Assembly (NCBI GenBank): GCA_905221605.1
Contig: CAJNDS010002160.1
Span: 228,501 to 292,500, forward strand
Origin: Symbiodinium natans
Taxonomy: Eukaryota; Sar; Dinophyceae; Suessiales; Symbiodiniaceae
DNA length: 64,000 nucleotides
Reading direction: 5' to 3'
Shown: positions 55,794 to 60,724 of the stretch, piece after piece
Position numbering within the stretch: position 1 is the stretch's first letter
Layout of the letters: each line of letters starts with the position of its first letter
Program-made: the position numbers and the translations under genes
Notes under the pieces: model-generated
Seen by the model: only the letters and a program-made list of their open reading frames with translations
What the model was told of the DNA's origin: nothing
The model's database searches: none

Positions 55794-56463
55794 GCAAGCC
55801 CTACACACACACACACACACCCTGACAATGTCCCAACCACAACTTACGAGCTTCTAATGGCAACGAAGCACCTTACATCCCCCGCCCCATATACCCCTTT
55901 CAGTGATCACATTCAGGCTTCAGCTTGGGGTAGCTAATTCCAACATTGCTTCGTAAGAAGAACAGGTGAAATTAGCTAGTGCTGCAGACCACCCAGATTT
56001 CCGAAGATCGGTTGGGTGTAGTCACGAGCCATCCTGCATATATAGATACCCCCCTTAAGGTGCTGTTGACACAGCCTAAGGCCTCAGCCATGTAAGCCGC
56101 TGGGTTGCTAGAATCTATGTAGCTATTAGGTTGCTGAAAGTACCCTAAAACGCTAACACCCTAAGCACCCTAAACCCTGAACCTTAAACCCTCAAACCGT
56201 AAGCGCCCTAAACCCTAAGCTCTTGACCCCAAAACCCTGAGCGCCCTCGGCACCCTATTCCGATACACATCTAAACCCTTAACCCTGATACCCTTATACA
56301 CCTAAACCCTAAGCCCTAAACCCTAAACCCTAAACCCTGTACCCTGGACCCTAAACCCTATACCCTAAACCCTAAACCCTAAACCCGACGCCTGCAGGAC
56401 CAGGGTCCCATCGAGCGCGCATGGGACGAGGCGATCATGAGCGCGATGACGGCAGCTGCGTAG
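34739..56463 (+). CDS. Gene B: plastid-targeted CSP41-like extended SDR protein, 20 exons, complete
   Basis: Twenty small exons join in one frame to about 391 residues. Residues 1-19 form a hydrophobic signal segment ending in FVAP, the dinoflagellate class-I transit-peptide motif; a second hydrophobic stretch (about 39-63) follows. Then comes a Rossmann nucleotide-binding start, NKGGGHGEIGYHLALKLA (from about residue 68), PPFSSYNDLA, EYVFDNQNICPKD, YAYVSSGGMYLP (163-174), LGLNWCAFRPQYIYGPKTN (about 202-220), GEVFNCASD, VFYDP, PFRETNFGVDVKKAKKVLGW and a helical tail. This is the layout of the chloroplast stem-loop-binding/CSP41 group of atypical SDRs, which bind plastid RNA in plants; here function is inferred from family only. 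The SDR Tyr-x3-Lys catalytic motif is not evident. Donors: 5 GT, 11 GC, 3 GA (one GT/GA choice ambiguous). About 5% of the span is coding. Confidence 0.88.
34821..35535 (+). repeat. Gene B intron 1
   Basis: G-strand 34845-34940 after the donor; unique 34950-35460; CCCCCCAAA/CCCCCCTAAA repeats 35466-35525 before the acceptor. Confidence 0.75.
35536..35599 (+). CDS. Gene B exon 2
   Basis: Acceptor GGCAG|G; GT completes Gly, then GAQDAGGKPVDALMAALALF and GG. GT donor GTGCAC. Begins the second hydrophobic stretch of the presequence. Confidence 0.75.
35600..38096 (+). repeat. Gene B intron 2
   Basis: G-strand 35627-35685 after the donor; unique 35690-36640; TA microsatellite 36715-36750; C-strand 36800-36905, long array 36964-37052, 37150-37212; G-strand 37310-37362 with a partly duplicated pair of segments (about 37365-37530 and 37590-37775); C-strand 38040-38075 before the acceptor. 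Confidence 0.72.
37370..37775 (+). repeat. Direct duplication of about 170 bp
   Basis: The segments around 37395-37530 and 37655-37775 share TTTGGTGTTCG..TTTGGAGTCTTAGG, GGGGTCTTCGGG, AAGGCTCTAGGG..AGTTTCGGCT and TTGTCATGGGATCCTTCTCTG-like text in the same order, with CCTTGGATACC/CCTTGGCTACC ends. Confidence 0.75.
38097..38165 (+). CDS. Gene B exon 3
   Basis: Acceptor CCCAG|G completes Gly; LGVGAALVALGAAALIVQNK, GG and GG. GC donor GCGCCG; reading on gives a stop 11 codons later. Joins to exon 4 to make the glycine-rich GGGHGEIG turn. Confidence 0.88.
38166..38632 (+). repeat. Gene B intron 3
   Basis: G-strand and GGGTTTGG variants 38180-38345 on the donor side; sparse C-strand 38490-38510 and 38585-38625 on the acceptor side. 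Confidence 0.78.
38633..38726 (+). CDS. Gene B exon 4
   Basis: Acceptor ATGAG|G completes Gly; HGEIGYHLALKLARDKGLSV, TMIQDSACKQ, D. End either at 38726 (GT donor GTTAGG) or 38723 (GA donor GACGTT); exon 5 starts with another Asp, so the choice changes one residue. Confidence 0.9.
39821..39930. mobile_element. Palindromic element, family E, copy 2
   Basis: 110 bp with ends CCTAAGGGTCCATG and CATGGACTCTTAGG inverted; interior ACTTGGGCCCCAAAGTCC and AAGGCCCAAGTAT. Best preserved E copy. Confidence 0.85.
40149..40283. mobile_element. Palindromic element, family G, split by a CCCTAAA array
   Basis: Ends CTGGGTTGG.. and ..GGCCAACCCAG match the uninterrupted copy at 46472-46567 (96 bp). Here about 40 nt of CCCTAAA repeats (40200-40242) interrupt the middle; removing them gives about the same length as the other copy. 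Confidence 0.85.
41210..41283. mobile_element. Palindromic element, family B, short copy
   Basis: Ends TTGGGATGGTCCCC and GGGGGAACATCCCAA; interior shortened to CAGTCCTTAATAGGGATT and ATTGTTAGTATAA. Confidence 0.8.
41560..41602 (+). CDS. Gene B exon 5
   Basis: Acceptor GAGCAG|G, phase 0: DTPPFSSYNDLAAA plus one base. GC donor GCAGAA. Corresponds to the CSP41 'k.kkpPFs.y.el...g' segment. Confidence 0.9.
41603..42384 (+). repeat. Gene B intron 5
   Basis: G-strand 41639-41665; unique 41680-41960; palindrome A copy with 24-bp direct repeats 41964-42131; poly-C 42225-42235; G-strand array 42278-42332 about 50 nt before the acceptor. Confidence 0.75.
41988..42107. mobile_element. Palindromic element, family A, copy 6, with 24-bp flanking direct repeats
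   Basis: Full 120-bp element. The 24 nt at 41964-41987 (starting TAAGGATATG, ending TGCTCTA) are repeated exactly at 42108-42131. Other copies show only TA. Confidence 0.92.
42385..42428 (+). CDS. Gene B exon 6
   Basis: Acceptor CCCAG|G; GC completes Gly, then VNIKLADLSGGGLS. GC donor GCAGCC selected for phase; the frame remains open to 42454 so the end could be later. Confidence 0.72.
43012..43112. mobile_element. Palindromic element, family D, copy 2
   Basis: Ends CTTACTTCTCCAACAG and CTTGGTTATTGGATAAGTAAG; interior AAACTTTTTGG and AAAGTTTAACCTTTG. Six bases separate it from a family A copy. Confidence 0.85.
43118..43238. mobile_element. Palindromic element, family A, copy 7 (diverged)
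   Basis: Same internal order as other A copies but with substitutions in both ends (AAGGTGGGGGCCGCCT, GGGGGCCCCTCCTTA). Oldest-looking A copy. Confidence 0.8.
43828..43878 (+). CDS. Gene B exon 7
   Basis: Acceptor AGGCAG|G, phase 0: GVAPCEYVFDNQNICPK. Matches CSP41 'fDvVfDnn.k...'. GA donor GACTCC gives the natural PKD join with exon 8. Confidence 0.9.
43879..44194 (+). repeat. Gene B intron 7
   Basis: G-strand array 43923-43972, poly-C 43986-44000, short unique DNA, degenerate G-strand 44127-44176 shortly before the acceptor CTTTTCAG. Confidence 0.78.
44195..44232 (+). CDS. Gene B exon 8
   Basis: Acceptor TTTTCAG|G, phase 0: DVQSAIQPWNPK plus GC. GA donor GAGACT; the following G of exon 9 completes Ala. 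Confidence 0.85.
44233..45166 (+). repeat. Gene B intron 8
   Basis: Family E element interrupted by G-strand repeats 44251-44425; G-strand 44515-44575; unique 44580-45110; C-strand 45120-45152 before the acceptor. Confidence 0.75.
44251..44425. mobile_element. Palindromic element, family E, split by a TTTAGGG array
   Basis: Left end CCTTAAGGGTCCATG as in copy 2, then 44270-44373 is TTTAGGG/TATAGGG repeat, then CACTTTAGGGCCCAAGTATA and ATGCATGCACC as the diverged right arm. Confidence 0.6.
45167..45228 (+). CDS. Gene B exon 9
   Basis: Acceptor CTCAG|G completes Ala; YAYVSSGGMYLPVPKGPLIE and one base. The 'yvSSaGmY' motif is diagnostic of the CSP41 group. GT donor GTGGAA. Confidence 0.93.
45587..46287. 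repeat. 21-bp minisatellite, both orientations
   Basis: Unit CGACCTTGCCCAGTAAAACGG, degenerate at the left (45590-45720), then blocks in the + sense (45830-45935, 46030-46082, 46203-46287) alternating with reverse-complement blocks (45945-46020, 46100-46190). Since 21 is a multiple of three, frames stay open and give repeated peptides. Confidence 0.9.
46472..46567. mobile_element. Palindromic element, family G, uninterrupted copy
   Basis: 96 bp, ends CTGGGTTG and CAACCCAG; interior CATTTTTCTATTTTCC and CAGAGGGTTTAAAGGCC. Reference for the interrupted copy at 40149. Confidence 0.82.
47046..47085 (+). CDS. Gene B exon 10
   Basis: Acceptor TTGCAG|G; GC completes Gly, then GAVKLDNKQLSI and GA. 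GC donor GCCCCC. Aligns with the CSP41 'avK...Gq..vE' stretch. Confidence 0.72.
47086..48440 (+). repeat. Gene B intron 10
   Basis: G-strand array 47100-47172 right after the donor; C-strand 47430-47510, 47607-47697 (with CCCTAGA variants), 47780-47895; palindrome F copy 48017-48126; C-strand array with CCCTGAA block 48285-48422 before the acceptor. Confidence 0.78.
48017..48126. mobile_element. Palindromic element, family F, uninterrupted copy
   Basis: Ends CTTGGCAGCCCAGTGGTACC and GGTTACTAGGCAAG; about 110 bp. Reference for the interrupted copy at 62909-63071. Confidence 0.7.
48441..48488 (+). CDS. Gene B exon 11
   Basis: Acceptor GCCGAG|G completes Glu; NNARSLGLNWCAFRP and CA. GC donor GCGCCT; the last codon (CA+G) is the Gln of FRPQYIYG. 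Confidence 0.92.
48489..49441 (+). repeat. Gene B intron 11
   Basis: C-strand 48529-48586; G-strand 48676-48750; octamer TTTTAGGG array 48829-48990; TC run 49279-49296; G-strand with TTCAGGG variants 49350-49430 ending about 12 nt before the acceptor. Opposite of the usual orientation pattern. Confidence 0.78.
48829..48990 (+). repeat. TTTTAGGG octamer array
   Basis: After three heptamers the unit becomes GGGTTTTA, about 14 copies, with ATAGGG and CTTAGGG variants at the end. A different octamer from that at 29226. Confidence 0.85.
49442..49493 (+). CDS. Gene B exon 12
   Basis: Acceptor GCCAAG|G completes Gln; YIYGPKTNKRDYIDWFL. 'fRpqYiyGp' is the conserved CSP41 motif. GC donor GCTCCT, phase 0. 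Confidence 0.92.
49494..49856 (+). repeat. Gene B intron 12
   Basis: G-strand 49525-49555 and 49580-49602 on the donor side; C-strand 49645-49672 and 49762-49840 on the acceptor side. Confidence 0.8.
49857..49941 (+). CDS. Gene B exon 13
   Basis: Acceptor GCAAG|G, phase 0: DRISRDLPFPLPADGSLFTT, LTNSEDVA and one base. Equivalent to 'dRi.rg.pvpipg.G....l.hv.Dva'. GC donor GCCGGA. Confidence 0.92.
49942..50502 (+). repeat. Gene B intron 13
   Basis: G-strand array 49966-50035; short C-strand 50120-50160 and 50238-50258; the rest unique. Confidence 0.72.
50503..50523 (+). CDS. Gene B exon 14, 21-nt microexon
   Basis: Acceptor GGCAAG|G; GG completes Gly, then MMASVV and G. GA donor GAAGCT. Supplies the 'm.a.vvG' between DVA and the next exon that the family requires; phase matches on both sides. 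Confidence 0.78.
50524..51229 (+). repeat. Gene B intron 14
   Basis: Nearly free of telomere-like arrays. TA-rich microsatellite 51092-51137; the remaining DNA is unique with only single CCCTAAAC-like motifs. Confidence 0.7.
51230..51306 (+). CDS. Gene B exon 15
   Basis: Acceptor CCCAAG|G; GA completes Gly, then KEADASGEVFNCASDALVSH and KDIVQ. 'gevfNcas...vs...i' is the family's conserved strand. GC donor GCAGTT. Confidence 0.9.
51307..52286 (+). repeat. Gene B intron 15
   Basis: C-strand 51445-51520 (CCCTAGCCTAAA variant); G-strand 51605-51740; short C-strand 51915-51945; uninterrupted C-strand array 52153-52268 next to the acceptor. Confidence 0.8.
52287..52322 (+). CDS. Gene B exon 16
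   Basis: Acceptor GTGCAG|G, phase 0: VVATALGKDPRE. GT donor GTGCTT chosen so that VFYDP follows in phase. Confidence 0.82.
52323..54224 (+). repeat. Gene B intron 16
   Basis: G-strand 52372-52495; unique 52500-52990; palindrome C copy 52997-53138; C-strand array 53396-53452; G-strand 53549-53620; degenerate C-strand 53700-53815; C-strand 54175-54205 before the acceptor. Confidence 0.75.
52997..53138. mobile_element. Palindromic element, family C, copy
   Basis: Ends CTTGGAGGTTCAGGGTACTT and CTACCATGAACCTCCAAG; interior of TTATAACCC/ GGGTTATAA blocks. Confidence 0.8.
54225..54298 (+). CDS. Gene B exon 17
   Basis: Acceptor CCTCAG|G, phase 0: VFYDPAQMKGVDLPKKGKLP, AGTG and TT. GC donor GCGCGT; the G of exon 18 completes Leu. 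Confidence 0.9.
54299..54928 (+). repeat. Gene B intron 17
   Basis: Unique 54310-54600; C-strand 54605-54650; G-strand 54745-54905 with TTTAGGGATG interruptions, ending about 24 nt before the acceptor. Confidence 0.76.
54929..54980 (+). CDS. Gene B exon 18
   Basis: Acceptor GCTGAG|G; FPFRETNFGVDVKKAKK. GC donor GCGCGC; read-through hits TGA two codons later. Confidence 0.92.
54981..55207 (+). repeat. Gene B intron 18 (shortest, 227 nt)
   Basis: Entirely C-strand-like: CCCTTAAC, CCCCCAAA and CCCTAAA units fill 55000-55195. No G-strand block. Confidence 0.8.
55208..55285 (+). CDS. Gene B exon 19
   Basis: Acceptor CCCAAG|G, phase 0: VLGWSPAHTFEGDIAEYYLE and YCRLGK. KAKK|VLGWSP is the family's 'ka.~~lGw.P' motif across the junction. 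GC donor GCCCAA. Confidence 0.92.
55286..56397 (+). repeat. Gene B intron 19
   Basis: G-strand variants 55300-55340; G-strand 55528-55575; poly-C 55766-55794; CA run 55801-55822; unique 55830-56150; C-strand 56155-56220 and 56300-56385 before the acceptor. Confidence 0.75.
56398..56463 (+). CDS. Gene B exon 20 (terminal)
   Basis: Acceptor CTGCAG|G, phase 0: DQGPIERAWDEAIMSAMTAA and A, stop TAG 56461-56463. Confidence 0.85.
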   Translation, partial: DQGPIERAWDEAIMSAMTAAA

Positions 56464-57039
56464 CTTCGGGCTTCTTACGGTTCAGGGTGTAGGGTTTCGT
56501 GTTTGGGGTTTGGGGTTTAGGATCTTAGGGTGTAGGGTTTAGGGTTTGGGGTTTAGGTGTATAAGAGTATAAGGGTTAAGGGTTTAGGGTTTTGGTTTTA
56601 GGCAGCTACGCTGTAGGACAGGCTACTTGAAGGGTCACACGTCACCCAAAGAAGGTCAAAATATCTTGTACCTGTCCCAGTACTCCAGCTATAATCGATA
56701 CTGAACACGAACGATCCTAGATTGTAGGGATGAACCCCTGAACCCCGAACCCTAAACCCTAAACCCTAACCCCTAAACCCTGAGCCGTAGGCTTAACATT
56801 GTCAGTCCTAACGTGGGATTTATCCTGCATCTAAGATGCACATTGAGAGAAAGGCATGCCTCAGGATCCGCTTGGCAAGCTTGGGGTCTAGGGTTTTGGG
56901 TTTGGGGTTTGGTGTTTTGGGTTTAGGGCTCAGAGTTTAGGGTTTAGGGCTAGGGTTTAGGGCTAGGGTTTAGGGTTTAGGGCTGGCTGCCAAGCTAGAG
57001 CTGGTGCGTTCAGACACGCAGGGCGCGAAATCCTGAGAC
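56464..57039 (+). repeat. Region downstream of gene B
   Basis: G-strand variants 56480-56600; unique 56600-56720; C-strand 56735-56790; G-strand 56885-56985. No gene seen; contains gene B's 3' UTR somewhere, no AATAAA recognised near the stop. Confidence 0.65.
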
Positions 57040-57083
57040 ATGGGCCCCTGTGCAGTTCTCCTGGCCACTGCCATCGCCTGGAG
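57040..57083 (+). CDS. Gene C candidate exon 1 (signal peptide-like)
   Basis: ATG then MGPCAVLLATAIAW and AG, hydrophobic like a signal peptide. CAG at 57018-57020 could be a trans-splice acceptor. GA donor GATCCC assumed. Weak evidence: only start, hydrophobicity and position after gene B. Confidence 0.25.
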
Positions 57084-57112
57084 GATCCCAGCGTTGCACC
57101 CTGAAGCCTGAA

Positions 57113-57232
57113 CCCTAAACCCTGAACCCTAAACCCTAAACCCTAAACCCTAAACCCTAAACCCTAAACCCTAAACCCTAAACCCTAAACCCTAAACCCT
57201 AAACCCTAAACCCTAAACCCTAAACCCTAACT
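57113..57232 (+). repeat. CCCTAAA array
   Basis: About 16 perfect C-strand units between unique sequences. Confidence 0.92.
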
Positions 57233-58439
57233 CTAAATTCATAATGCCAGAGCCAAGCCTACTGGAAGTCCATTCCTCGGATCCTCACTCACCAGCACAG
57301 ATGGCAGACAAGGCTGCGTCAAGCACCTGCTATAGACTGAGCCGGCCACCCCGCGAGGAAACCAACAGCCCAACTCCTAGCGGGGTTTAGGGTTTAGGGT
57401 TGAGGGTTTAGGGTTTAGGGTTTAGGGTTTAGGGTGTAGCATTGGCGATCATATGGGCTACTCAAGGTAGATTATCCTTGAGATTGTGTGGCGATTGATT
57501 GAAGAGTTGCTGTTGGGGCTTAGGGGGTTTAGGGGGGTTGAGGAAGTTTGGGGTTGAGACATGTACCATGGGTTCCCCTACTACCCCCCTCTATAGAACC
57601 CCCCCCCCCCCCATTGGTTTCCCCCTTAAATGGCCTTAATTAGGCTTAGTTCTCCCAAAATAGCCCAAATTATGGGGGGGGAATTTAGGGGGGTAGTATA
57701 GAGGGGGGGAGTAATTAGGGGACCCATGAATGTAGGTCGGGACATGCTATGCTGCTCCCAGTGACTGCCTAGAAGCGGATCATCTCACACCCAGGGCAGG
57801 CTCAGGTGTTTACAGCACCATTTGTTCTTACAGGGTGTGAAATTAACAGTGTGGGTGTGTGTGTGTGAGCGTACTGTACTATCTTAAGGCGGATACATAG
57901 GATAGCAAAACAAAATAGGACAAGCCAGCAAAGCACTATACCAGTGTTCTCGACACTCCATGCGCAAGGCTGAAGGAAAGCCTCAAGGTCATAGGCCAAC
58001 TTTAATTTCGCAAGACCATAGTAAACGCCCTCAATGCGCAGTTAGGGTGGGGGGGGGGGACAGTTTGTGGCTCGAGGGTGTCTTCAGTACATCGTCAACC
58101 TCACTGAAACATCGCCCTAAAAACCCTACAAACCCCACACATCCTACAAACTCTAGAAACCCTACAAACCCTAAACCACAATTGTCCATTGTTTGGGACT
58201 GAGAGGATTAGGACCCCGCCGGTATTTTGGGGCCTTTAAGAGGGCCACAGTCAGCAGTTGGTTCAAACGACTCCAAGCCTTAAATGTTGCAGCCGTGCAT
58301 CCCCGAGGTCAGGGGTTTAGGGTTTCAGGGTTTAGGGTTTAGGGGTTAGGGTTTAGGGTTTAGGGTTCGGGGGTGTTCGGTTTATGCGTCTACCACATTT
58401 CGGCCCCAACAACTGCAAGTGTCGAAGAACTTGCCCCAG
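57233..58439 (+). repeat. Region with palindrome and sparse arrays
   Basis: G-strand 57386-57437; palindromic element 57567-57727; GT run 57850-57866; degenerate C-strand 58115-58175; G-strand 58313-58368. No supported gene. Confidence 0.65.
57567..57727. repeat. Single palindromic element, 161 bp
   Basis: Arms CATGGGTTCCCCTACTACCC and GTAATTAGGGGACCCATG, continuing inward as CCCTCTATA / TATAGAGGG. MITE-like; no second copy found here. Confidence 0.75.
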
Positions 58440-58466
58440 GAACGGCTTCTCGGAGGTGGGCGTGTG
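58440..58466 (+). CDS. Gene C candidate exon 2
   Basis: Acceptor CCCCAG|G, NGFSEVGV and TG, GC donor GCTCAC. In phase with candidate exons 1 and 3, but short and without family support. Confidence 0.25.
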
Positions 58467-58778
58467 GCTCACCAGCAGTTGATCATAGGGTTCTTAAGGG
58501 AGGGTGGTGGTTCAAGGGGGTTTAGGATGTTAGGGTTTGGGGTTTAGGGTTCGGGGTTCATGGTTTAGGGTATGTTTCCCAAGGTTCCCGAATACTCCCC
58601 ACTGCTCCCTTAAGGGTCCCGAAGCTTCCCTAGGGTCCCCTAGGTACCTACCCCCCCATGAACCATGAACTTGAACTGTGTGGTGCTTGATGTAACGTTA
58701 GATCCCTTAGCCTTTTTGTGTTTATTGGGTTTCTGAAGAAGACAGCTAAAAAGTTAGTTTGTAGCTACCCTACTACCA

Positions 58779-58880
58779 CTTACTTCTCCAACAGCTGAAC
58801 TTTAAACTTTTTGGGTTTCCTCATTTAGTAGGAGTAATAAAGTTTAACCTTTGTTTTCCCTTGGTTATTGGAGAAGTAAG
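58779..58880. mobile_element. Palindromic element, family D, copy 3
   Basis: Very close to the copy at 43012: CTTACTTCTCCAACAGCTG ... CTTGGTTATTGGAGAAGTAAG. Confidence 0.88.
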
Positions 58881-58924
58881 ACCAAGTGCAGCCAAGCCAG
58901 AAGAGGACCCCCCTTGACCCTAAA

Positions 58925-59000
58925 CTTGGGATGTTCCCCTTATACTAGCAGTCCTTAATAGGGATGATAGTACCCCCTGTTATCATCCCTTAAGAACCCT
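58925..59000. mobile_element. Palindromic element, family B, truncated
   Basis: Left part CTTGGGATGTTCCCCTTATA with the usual core to ATCATCCCTTAAGAACCC; the right end is absent. Confidence 0.75.
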
Positions 59001-60019
59001 GTGATTTTGTCTAGGTAGGCCCTCGCAACTGGGATGGATGAATTTCTTTTTCTTGGCACCTTCGGAGGATCCTAGAAGTCCTCAACACTAGAGGGTTTAG
59101 GGTTTAGGGGTTCAGGGTCTAGGGGTTGAGGGTTTAGGGTTAAGGGTTTAGGGGTTCAGGGTTTAGGGGTTAAGGGTTTAGGGGTCGATCGTTTAGGGTG
59201 TAGGGTTTAGGGTTTGGGGGTAGAGGGTTTAGGGTTTAGGGGTAGAGGGTTTAGGGTTTAGGGTTTAGGGGTAGGGCCCTGTTGTTGACCCTGCTGGGGG
59301 TGTCGAGGTTTTGGGCTCCGGGCTTGTTTGGACATCGGGCTTTAGGGTTTAGGGTTTTATTAGGGTTTAGGGTTTAGGGTTAGGGTTTAGGGTTTCTTGG
59401 CCCAATTGGCTTCCAGTGCGAAGCCTGGAGCCTTTGAAATCTGTTTGGGGATGCCGAGTCCCACAATGAGTCACTTCTGCACCCTTCAAGAAGGCACGTG
59501 CCTTAAAAGCAAAAGCTTAGTAGTAGAGTAGGTAACCTTTAACCTTTTTGGGTTAATATATTCCCCTTATAATCCCAAAGGTTAACCTTTAAAACCCCTA
59601 GGTACTGGACAGCTAAGATGTGCCTTAAAAGCAAAAGCCTTGATATTTGCGATCTTTCCCCTGGCTGAGGGTGTAAATGATGGGCGCGTCGGAAAATCGA
59701 TCGAGTAGTGGTCCCTTTCCAGGGGCTCGCATTGTAAGGATAATCATCATTCGGTGTCCCCTATGCTGAGAAGTAAACTAAAGAGCAGGAGCCTCGACCC
59801 AACACCCTGAACCCGAGAGCCGAAACCCGAAACCTTAAACCCTACACCCTAAACCCTAAGCCCTAAACCCTAAACCCTGCACCCTGAATCCTAAACCCTA
59901 AACCCTAAACCCTAAACCCTAAACCCTAAACCCTAAACCCTAAACCTCTAGGGCGTGCGCCTCTAGTCCTTGGGCCCTGACTCTGCACCCAAAGCCCCGG
60001 GGGCAGCGCCTGTGCTGAG

Positions 60020-60056
60020 GATCTTGATCAACGTGGAGGGCAACGTCAAGAAGGCG
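60020..60056 (+). CDS. Gene C candidate exon 3
   Basis: Acceptor GCTGAG|G, then ILINVEGNVKKA. The donor GTTTAG is the first telomere-like unit itself (GCG|GTTTAGGG). Coding-like and bounded like the exons of A and B. Confidence 0.45.
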
Positions 60057-60286
60057 GTTTAGGGTTTAGGGTTTAGGGTTTAGGGTTTAGGGTTTAGGGT
60101 TTAGGGTTTAGGGTTTAGGGTTTACAGGGTGGGGCCCCCTAGTTATAAGTAGAGTTATAAGGGCCCTAAATTGGGTTATAAGGACCCTAAGTTAGGTTAT
60201 AAGTCCCTTAACTACAGTTAGTATAGTAAGGGGGCCCCACCCTGTAGGGTTAAGGGTTTAGGGTTTGGAGTTGTTATAGGCCCCCT
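60057..60286 (+). repeat. TTTAGGG array holding a family A element
   Basis: G-strand 60057-60124, palindrome A copy 60125-60244, then the G-strand resumes (60245-60265). Confidence 0.9.
60125..60244. mobile_element. Palindromic element, family A, copy 8
   Basis: Full 120 bp. Left flank TTTA, right flank TAGGGTT: inserted at the TA of a TTTAGGG unit, as copy 5. Confidence 0.93.
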
Positions 60287-60504
60287 GTGAATGTCCTATA
60301 TACCCTGGATCTTGGGGCTAGAGGCTGTTTATTCTTGGGAGGAGGAGGCAACCCTCAAAAGAGGCAACGATATTCAAATACAAGGTGCATGCCGCACATG
60401 TATGGGGACAAACAAGTTGGTCTTAGAGCGTCGAACAAGAGAGATGATATTTGCAGCAAAAGTTTTCGAGAATCCGCACTTTAAACCATCGTGCGTGTTG
60501 TTCC

Positions 60505-60638
60505 TAAACCCTAAACCCTAAACCCTAAACCCTAAACCCTAAACCCTAAACCCTAAACCCTAAACCCTAAACCCTAAACCCTAAACCCTAAACCCTAAAC
60601 CCTAAACCCTAAACCCTAAACCCTAACCCTAAACCCAT
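60505..60638 (+). repeat. CCCTAAA array
   Basis: About 18 units of C-strand repeat directly upstream of candidate exon 4. Confidence 0.92.
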
Positions 60639-60670
60639 GTATTCTTCTTCGGAGCTTTGCCGTCCGCGAG

Positions 60671-60724
60671 GCCGCAACACAGTTCTTTGGCAAGCGAGGA
60701 AGAATCACCTTCGCCCTGGATCAG
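60671..60724 (+). CDS. Gene C candidate exon 4
   Basis: Acceptor CGCGAG|G, phase 0: AATQFFGKRGRITFALDQ; GC donor GCTCCC. In phase with exon 3. Protein-like but no family recognised. Confidence 0.45.

Larger units (their letters stand above)
58467..60019 (+). repeat. Region between gene C candidate exons 2 and 3
   Basis: G-strand variants 58520-58570; palindrome D copy 58779-58880; truncated palindrome B 58925-59000; G-strand with GGGGTAGAGG/TTCAGGG variants 59090-59275 and 59340-59395; inverted repeat 59529-59602 (TAACCTTTAACCTTTT / AAAGGTTAACCTTTA); C-strand array 59830-59946. Confidence 0.7.
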
